A stretch of DNA of 27,082 nucleotides, taken from the IMG/VR virus record IMGVR_UViG_3300007511_000120, positions 1 through 27,082 of that record; one strand, written 5' to 3'. Shown here one piece after another: positions 22,485-27,082 of this stretch. How positions within the stretch are numbered: the stretch's first letter is position 1; each line of letters begins with the position of its first letter. The DNA is from a virus. The position numbers were made by a program, and so were the translations under genes. The notes beneath the pieces are model-generated. The model was not told where the DNA came from. It did no database searches and was given only the letters and a program-made list of their open reading frames with translations.

Positions 22485-23102
22485 ATGCCTTTATGGGGAA
22501 CAGCTCATGCCTCAGCAACTAATAAGCCCAAGTGGTTGCCAACGGATGAGGATTCAGATTATACCAAACAAGATTCATACGCAACTAATAATGGTTGGGT
22601 AATGAAAGCTGGTACAAAAGGACAGGGCAACGATAATACTGATGCAGATCCTGAAGTTCTAGTTGCAATAGGAGGGCTTGCGGGAACAGATGCATCTACT
22701 GGACTTAGAACTGCAACTGTTACAGCAATGAGATTTATTGTAGGAACAACTGATAATACAGATTTAACTGCTAATGATGCAAATGCAGAAATCCAAGTTG
22801 AAATTACATGGGATGAAGCTGTTACAGTAACAGGATCACCTCAAATTACTATTGCTAATAATGATGCTTCGGGTGGTGGATATACTGCACCATTACTTAC
22901 ATATACGGCAACTGGCTCAACTGCAAATAGAAAACGATTTATTAAAACAAGTTGTGGTATAGGTAATACTGATGTTCTGACATTAGGTGGAACAAACATT
23001 GCACTTAATGGTGGAACAATTAAAGATACCGCTTCTGGAACTGTTGATTCTTCATTAGTATTGACAGGATTATCAGCTGTTGTAAGAACAGTATCATCGT
23101 AA
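22485..23102 (+). CDS. virion structural protein with Ig-like domain
   Basis: A 205-residue protein behind AATAGGAG. The N-terminal part (MPLWGTAHASATNKPKWLP) and Gly/Asp/Thr-rich region to about 65 resemble marine T4-like virion proteins that I recall. The rest is beta-rich. The segment VEITWDEAVTVTGSPQITI (about 105-123) matches a bacterial Ig/SwmB-type repeat. There are almost no predicted helices. A decoration or fibre-associated role on the capsid or tail is likely but cannot be fixed. Confidence 0.8.
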   Translation: MPLWGTAHASATNKPKWLPTDEDSDYTKQDSYATNNGWVMKAGTKGQGNDNTDADPEVLVAIGGLAGTDASTGLRTATVTAMRFIVGTTDNTDLTANDANAEIQVEITWDEAVTVTGSPQITIANNDASGGGYTAPLLTYTATGSTANRKRFIKTSCGIGNTDVLTLGGTNIALNGGTIKDTASGTVDSSLVLTGLSAVVRTVSS

Positions 23103-23127
23103 TAATTAATAATATTTGGAGAATATA

Positions 23128-23484
23128 ATGGCTGACTTAGGTAAAATGTCTAAGAAGCAACTTGAAACCTATGCCAGAGAAGAGTTGGGTATTGAGTTAG
23201 ATCGAAGGCATACTAAAAAACAGTTAATTTCAACTGTTGAAAAACATTTAAAGGCGAAGAAGTCTCAACCTAAAGTTGTAAAAGTTGTAGAACCGCCTCC
23301 GGCACCTAAAAAGTCGGAGGCAAAGCCTTCTGAAGTTAGAAAAATTATACAAGAATTGTCTCTTCTTAGAAGAGATGCGTCCATAGTTTGGGATGAAATC
23401 AAAGATGATACACGTTCCGATGAGGATATAAGAGAACTTTGTCGTGCCAAAGGTTTTGGTACTTTAGTACAAAATATCTCTTAA
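23128..23484 (+). CDS. SAP/LEM-like domain protein
   Basis: A 118-residue protein from ATG 23128 behind TTGGAG. MSKKQLETYAREELGIELDRR and the following TKKQLISTVEKHL (7-43) have the helix-extended-helix pattern of SAP, HeH or Rho-N domains, which often bind DNA or RNA. A Lys/Pro-rich linker (44-70, PKVVKVVEPPPAPKK) leads to a second helical domain (71-118) rich in Arg and Asp. It lies among late virion-type genes, so it may touch DNA in the head. Confidence 0.8.
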   Translation: MADLGKMSKKQLETYAREELGIELDRRHTKKQLISTVEKHLKAKKSQPKVVKVVEPPPAPKKSEAKPSEVRKIIQELSLLRRDASIVWDEIKDDTRSDEDIRELCRAKGFGTLVQNIS

Positions 23485-23500
23485 TTTATTTTTTATAGTT

Positions 23501-23581
23501 GCGTCTATAGCATTCCCTTTCGTTAGATACGGAGCTATAGCGCATTTTACTTAACGGTGACGAGTCCCGTCACATAGCCGT
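23501..23581 (+). promoter_or_regulatory. structured 5' leader of the 23593 gene
   Basis: The gap holds two strong hairpins and no ORF. GCG-t-CTATAGC (23501-23511) pairs with GCTATAGCGC (23534-23543), giving 10 bp with one bulge, and TCC/GGA continues inside the loop. ACGG TGACG (23554-23562) pairs with CGTCAC (23568-23573) and, across a 4-nt bulge, with CCGT (23578-23581). The ribosome binding site TAGGAG follows directly. The segment is GC-richer than its flanks. Confidence 0.55.
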
Positions 23582-23592
23582 AGGAGATAAAC

Positions 23593-24054
23593 ATGGCTGA
23601 TAAGAAAATTACCGCACTTAATGCGTCAACCGCATTAAGCACAGATGACCTGTTTCACGTTGTCGATGATCCTAGTGGAAGTCCCACAAATAAAAAAGTA
23701 ACAGCAGCCAATGTCTTTAACAAGATTCCTGGTTGGGTTGGTTTTGCTGATACACCTCAAGCATTGACTGCAGCGGGTGCAGTAAGTATTACTACTACAA
23801 TTACAACTGTTGCCTCAAGTGCAGCGATTGCTCTTACATTAGCAAATGGAACTCAAGGACAAATTAAAGTCATTTGTTTCATTACTGATGGTGGAGATGC
23901 TACACTTACACCAGCAACTATGAGTAATGGTACTACCCTTACTTTTGCTGATGCCGGAGATGCTGCAATTCTAATGTGGATTGGAGCTGCAGGATGGCAC
24001 GTTGTAGGTGCCTGGGGTCCTGGAACACCTGGTGCTGGTCCAACTATTGCATAA
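23593..24054 (+). CDS. virion structural protein, beta-rich
   Basis: A 153-residue protein behind GGAGATAA. The opening ITALNASTALSTDDLFHVVDDPSG with NKKVTAANVF (5-43) is a recurring N-terminal module in phage tail-fibre and structural proteins. The C-terminal part is Thr/Ala/Gly-rich beta sequence (about 50-150), ending in a Gly/Pro tail. A structured leader precedes it and a strong terminator follows, pointing to a highly expressed late virion protein. Confidence 0.85.
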   Translation: MADKKITALNASTALSTDDLFHVVDDPSGSPTNKKVTAANVFNKIPGWVGFADTPQALTAAGAVSITTTITTVASSAAIALTLANGTQGQIKVICFITDGGDATLTPATMSNGTTLTFADAGDAAILMWIGAAGWHVVGAWGPGTPGAGPTIA

Positions 24055-24070
24055 TAGTTGACAGTTTTAG

Positions 24071-24099
24071 GGGGAGAAGTCAACCTTCTCCCCTTTTTT
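24071..24099 (+). terminator. intrinsic terminator
   Basis: GGGGAGAAG (24071-24079) pairs perfectly with CTTCTCCCC (24085-24093) around loop TCAAC, followed by six T. It ends the transcript of the 23593 gene. Confidence 0.95.
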
Positions 24100-24121
24100 A
24101 TTATTTTAATTGGAGTATATT

Positions 24122-24364
24122 ATGAGTAAAACGATTTCTTCTGAAGAACTACGTGCAGAACGTAGTAAATTAGAAACTGACAGAGCAGTATTGAATGAAA
24201 GATTACAAGCACTTAATGCGGATCGTGAAACAACTATAGCAAGATTGTCAATGGTTGCAGGAGCCTTACAAACAATTGAAGGTTTCATAGATAGAATTGA
24301 TCCAGAAGTTCATCCAGAAGATGAAATTGATATGTCTTCAAAGGCAGATCAAAATGAGGTTTGA
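24122..24364 (+). CDS. small coiled-coil protein, unknown function
   Basis: An 80-residue protein from ATG 24122 behind TTGGAG. Residues 6-55 form a long Arg/Glu/Leu-rich helix with coiled-coil spacing, and the tail is acidic. It overlaps the next gene by 11 nt. Not recognised beyond its fold. Confidence 0.75.
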   Translation: MSKTISSEELRAERSKLETDRAVLNERLQALNADRETTIARLSMVAGALQTIEGFIDRIDPEVHPEDEIDMSSKADQNEV

Positions 24365-24752
24365 TGATCTTAATGAGGGCAATTTCCTTCTATATGCAAT
24401 GAAAGAATATAGTAATGTTCAATGTACTGATGTTGAAGAATTTTACGATGATTTGAAAAAAATCAAATATATTAAAAGGCTTTTTAACATATATGTCAAA
24501 GATGGTCAATTAAAAGAAAGATTGATCTTAAATCATTTGATCATTTTTTATAATGTATTTTCTGTAGAAGCTGGAACGCGTATATTATTTTACAAAATTG
24601 AAAAAGAGTTTTGGCCAATATTAAAAACCTTTTTAATTTATTTGGATAGAATGCCTGACAAAATAGATCCGGTTTTGGGTGAACAAATATTATCAACTAA
24701 TATTCCATTAGAAGATAAAGTAATATCAAGATTACGAAAAATAAAGGTGTAA
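24354..24752 (+). CDS. conserved T4-like marine phage protein
   Basis: A 132-residue protein from ATG 24354; the reading from 24297 lies inside the previous gene. The start MRFDDLNEGNFLLYAMKEY and the later EEFYDDLKKIKYIKRLF (about 27-43), with a LILNHLIIFYNVF segment (about 57-69), match a protein that I recall as widespread in T4-like cyanomyophages and linked to the head/neck gene cluster. It is all-helical. The function is unknown. Confidence 0.85.
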   Translation: MRFDDLNEGNFLLYAMKEYSNVQCTDVEEFYDDLKKIKYIKRLFNIYVKDGQLKERLILNHLIIFYNVFSVEAGTRILFYKIEKEFWPILKTFLIYLDRMPDKIDPVLGEQILSTNIPLEDKVISRLRKIKV

Positions 24753-27082
24753 ATGGCAGAATTAAAAGAAGGTATGGTTACGGGAGCAATGAACTTATAT
24801 TTCATTTATAAGTTTTTGCGAATATTAACTACTCCTTGGGAAAAGACAGAAGCCTTTGAATTGGGTATCATTGATGATAATGGGAACATTCTCAAGAAGA
24901 AGAAATCCTTAAAGTCCATCAAGGAGAAAGAAGCATATACCATGATGCACCGTTTAGTATGGAAACTTAAAAGGTTGATGGAGAAAGTTCCTTTTGGAAA
25001 GACTAGATTAGCATCATACGCTGCCGCACTATGGTTGATTAAAGAAGGACATTCTTTTAAAGGAGATGACAAACAACTACAAGAATCTGTATTAGATTTC
25101 ATAGAATCTGATTGGGAAAACGAAGCCCGTATACTTAAAGAAAAATATGAAGGTGATCTCAGTAAGAAAACTTATAATGAATTTTTTACATTAGGGGTGT
25201 CCAAACCCACTAAACAAGATATTCAACGATATTTGGATCAATTGGGAAATGCAGTAAGATTAGTGTCAAATAAAGATATAATAAAAAATATCAAAAACCA
25301 CTTCAAAACTATTAAAAGTTTAAAATTAACTAGTAATGGAAGACAAGTATTAGCATTTGAGGAATTTGAAGATGTTGAAGAGGTGGCACCGCCAGGTTGG
25401 GAAGGAACTGTTAAAGCAATGAAGAAAAATAAGAAAATCAACAATCCATATGCTTTAGCATGGTGGATGAAAAATAAAGGAATGAAACCTCATATTCCAG
25501 AACAAGATGAACTTGAAGCAATGCTAGAAGAAATGGACCCAACAGATCATGTATCTAAAAATGATGAAACTGGAATGTGGTGTGTATATAATAAAAATGG
25601 TGATAAAGTGCAAGAATTCGATTCAGAGGAAGAAGCAAATAAATGGGCTATAGATAATCACGATGAATTGATGGAACAGGCAAATACATCTCATGTATAT
25701 GTAGGCATAAGAAGTTGGGATAAAACTTCTAATCTCCGCCCTAGCATTCGATATGGATCAGGAAAAACAAAAGACTTGATACTAATCAAACCAATAGAAA
25801 GTGATTTCTTCAATGAGAACCTAAAACAGTATATTAATTCACCTTATGATTTTCTAGAAGAACTCAGACTACATATAAATTTTCAGATATTGATAAAAGA
25901 TAAAGGTGCTGAAAAGAAAATGGTAGATGCTATTGTAAAAAGAAAGCCGTATCTGGTTTTAGGTTATAATGGAGATAGTGTTTATGCAGTAGATAAAAAT
26001 GAAAATAAACTTAAACAAACATTACAAAAATATAAAGTTGATGAAGTGGTAGAAGATACAAAAATGGTTAAACAAGGAGAAAATAAAATGATAAAATTTT
26101 CTGATTTTCTAACAGAAGGTAGACCAAAATTAGATCCTGATTATGTTCCATCTTATACTACTACGGATAAACAGAGGGCCACTCTCGTCGCTGCCCAACA
26201 GCAAAAATATACTTTAAGAGATATTGAGGCACTTGCTCGTAAATATAAAGTAAAACTCGATGGCACACCAGCAGGTGGTAAAGATTGGGATTGGGATTGG
26301 CAAATAGCAGTTAGGGGTGGTATAGTTTTAGGATACGAATATAGATCTAATTCTATGTCTGTATCTGGATGGAAATGGGATAACAAAAAAGTAAAAAAAT
26401 ATATTGACAAGTGGGAGCCAGAGCATTCAACTCCAAGAGATATGAAACCGATGGGAGGTAAAATACTTTTACGTGGATTTGAAACTGCCTTTGATTTAAT
26501 TGGTCTTGGAGAAGACTTTGTTTCTATTGGTGATGTATTAGATCAAGTAGTATTAGAGGCTGAACTCCAAGATCTTGCAGAAGAAATTCAAAAGTTAGAA
26601 GAGCGAAGACAATCATATTCAAATTTCATTCCTTTTCCACAAAAAGTTTTAACTGATTTTGCAAAACGCGCAAAGAAATCAGGAATGTCATTTGATCAAT
26701 ATGAGAAGTTTGTAAAAGGAACTTTCAAGGATGGAGCAGATTCCCGAAATGCAATTATCTTTGGTAGAGAAATTTTTAAAGATAAAGAAGATGGTAGGAA
26801 AAAATTCTCTGGAGCACAAGCAAAGAAAGACAATGAAGCCAGACGTGCTGCACAGAGAAAGAGATTGGGTCTTGAAGAAGTTGAGATTGAAGAAAATGTT
26901 ATTCTTGCTGAAGAAGTTTCAGTAAAAGACTATAATTCTCTAAAAAAGGGTGATATTATTACAATAGATTTTAAATCTGCTATGTCAACTGGTAAATCAA
27001 CATTTAGAGTAACTCCTAAAAATATAGTTGGTAAACCAAAAGTAGGAAAAGTTACATTACAAAATATCAAAAACCCTAAAGG
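24753..27082 (+). CDS. very long late protein, runs off the window (fused internal-protein genes?)
   Basis: A single open frame of at least 776 residues from ATG 24753, one base after the previous stop, with no stop before the window end. Residues 1-200 are helical and basic. GWEGTVKAMKKNKKI (215-229), followed by NPYALAWWMKNKG, is a small repeat-type domain that I recall from other marine phage proteins. At residue 446 a new segment begins, MIKFSDFLTEG, a capsid-targeting-like sequence with an L-T-E/G site and its own ribosome binding site. Later (I/L)xE sites include I712-E-E and L718-A-E within another E-E-V-E-I-E-E linker. It looks like two internal-protein genes joined in frame. Confidence 0.85.
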   Translation, partial: MAELKEGMVTGAMNLYFIYKFLRILTTPWEKTEAFELGIIDDNGNILKKKKSLKSIKEKEAYTMMHRLVWKLKRLMEKVPFGKTRLASYAAALWLIKEGHSFKGDDKQLQESVLDFIESDWENEARILKEKYEGDLSKKTYNEFFTLGVSKPTKQDIQRYLDQLGNAVRLVSNKDIIKNIKNHFKTIKSLKLTSNGRQVLAFEEFEDVEEVAPPGWEGTVKAMKKNKKINNPYALAWWMKNKGMKPHIPEQDELEAMLEEMDPTDHVSKNDETGMWCVYNKNGDKVQEFDSEEEANKWAIDNHDELMEQANTSHVYVGIRSWDKTSNLRPSIRYGSGKTKDLILIKPIESDFFNENLKQYINSPYDFLEELRLHINFQILIKDKGAEKKMVDAIVKRKPYLVLGYNGDSVYAVDKNENKLKQTLQKYKVDEVVEDTKMVKQGENKMIKFSDFLTEGRPKLDPDYVPSYTTTDKQRATLVAAQQQKYTLRDIEALARKYKVKLDGTPAGGKDWDWDWQIAVRGGIVLGYEYRSNSMSVSGWKWDNKKVKKYIDKWEPEHSTPRDMKPMGGKILLRGFETAFDLIGLGEDFVSIGDVLDQVVLEAELQDLAEEIQKLEERRQSYSNFIPFPQKVLTDFAKRAKKSGMSFDQYEKFVKGTFKDGADSRNAIIFGREIFKDKEDGRKKFSGAQAKKDNEARRAAQRKRLGLEEVEIEENVILAEEVSVKDYNSLKKGDIITIDFKSAMSTGKSTFRVTPKNIVGKPKVGKVTLQNIKNPK
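26076..26090 (+). other. internal ribosome binding site and ATG of a nested reading
   Basis: GGAG at 26076-26079 lies 8 nt before ATG 26088, in frame (residue 446) with the long gene. It starts MIKFSDFLTEG, the position where a capsid-targeting tag would be functional. It could produce a separate shorter protein or be the retained start of a fused gene. Confidence 0.55.

Noticed and set aside
23554-23581. Hammerhead-ribozyme-like TGACGAG in the leader hairpin
   Set aside because: The conserved GAAA and the stem III/UH cleavage site are absent, so the core cannot form.
1-27082. CRISPR arrays, insertion sequences, integrase or attachment sites
   Set aside because: No spaced direct repeats, transposase motifs, inverted terminal repeats or integrase gene were seen anywhere in the window.

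Overview
The window reads as part of a T4-like marine myovirus genome. It is strongly AT-rich, and every supported gene lies on the + strand, packed end to end with ATGA and TAATG overlaps. The clearest homologues are T4-type core proteins: clamp-loader subunit gp62, translational repressor RegA, family B DNA polymerase gp43, recombinase UvsX and replicative helicase gp41, in the same order as they are transcribed in T4. A viral Hsp20, an M15 peptidase, a dUTPase and tRNA-Leu(UAA) accompany them. This gene set is typical of ocean T4-like phages such as cyanomyophages and pelagiphages. No photosynthesis gene is present, so the host cannot be fixed from this window. Early promoters are near-perfect bacterial sigma70 type. 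At least two T4-type late promoters (TATAAATA) are visible.

Layout. (1) 1-3731: an early region of about fourteen tiny proteins, mostly unrecognised, driven by four strong promoters, two of which belong to an almost identical repeated promoter-leader cassette. (2) 3759-5506: tRNA-Leu, gp62 (apparently leaderless), RegA, dUTPase and a small membrane protein. (3) 5512-5804: an independent transcription unit for a structured non-coding RNA of about 255 nt, with its own promoter and a perfect 13-bp closing helix ending in a T-run. (4) 5813-8280: a late promoter and structured leader for Hsp20, a strong terminator, then a zinc-binding protein, a HAD phosphatase, small unknowns and an M15 peptidase. 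(5) 8439-14401: DNA polymerase, UvsX, a protein in the T4 gene 40 position, and the gp41 helicase. (6) 14410-27082: a late-promoter-driven module of large, poorly known proteins plus small virion-type proteins. The last gene runs off the window.

The most interesting part is region 6. Several proteins carry a short segment like the capsid-targeting sequence of T4 internal proteins (T4 IPIII begins MKTYQEFIAEA; the 17789 product begins MKTFKQHISEA). Long proteins in the module are studded with (L/I/V)xE sites like those cut by the T4 prohead protease gp21. I infer that the module encodes proteins packaged inside the head, partly as polyproteins, and ejected with the DNA. They include a cytidylyltransferase-fold enzyme, a KxDG ligase-like protein and a protein with weak ADP-ribosyltransferase-like features. 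The second highlight is the stand-alone ncRNA at 5546-5804. Functional calls rest on motifs and remembered family sequences; no database search was possible.
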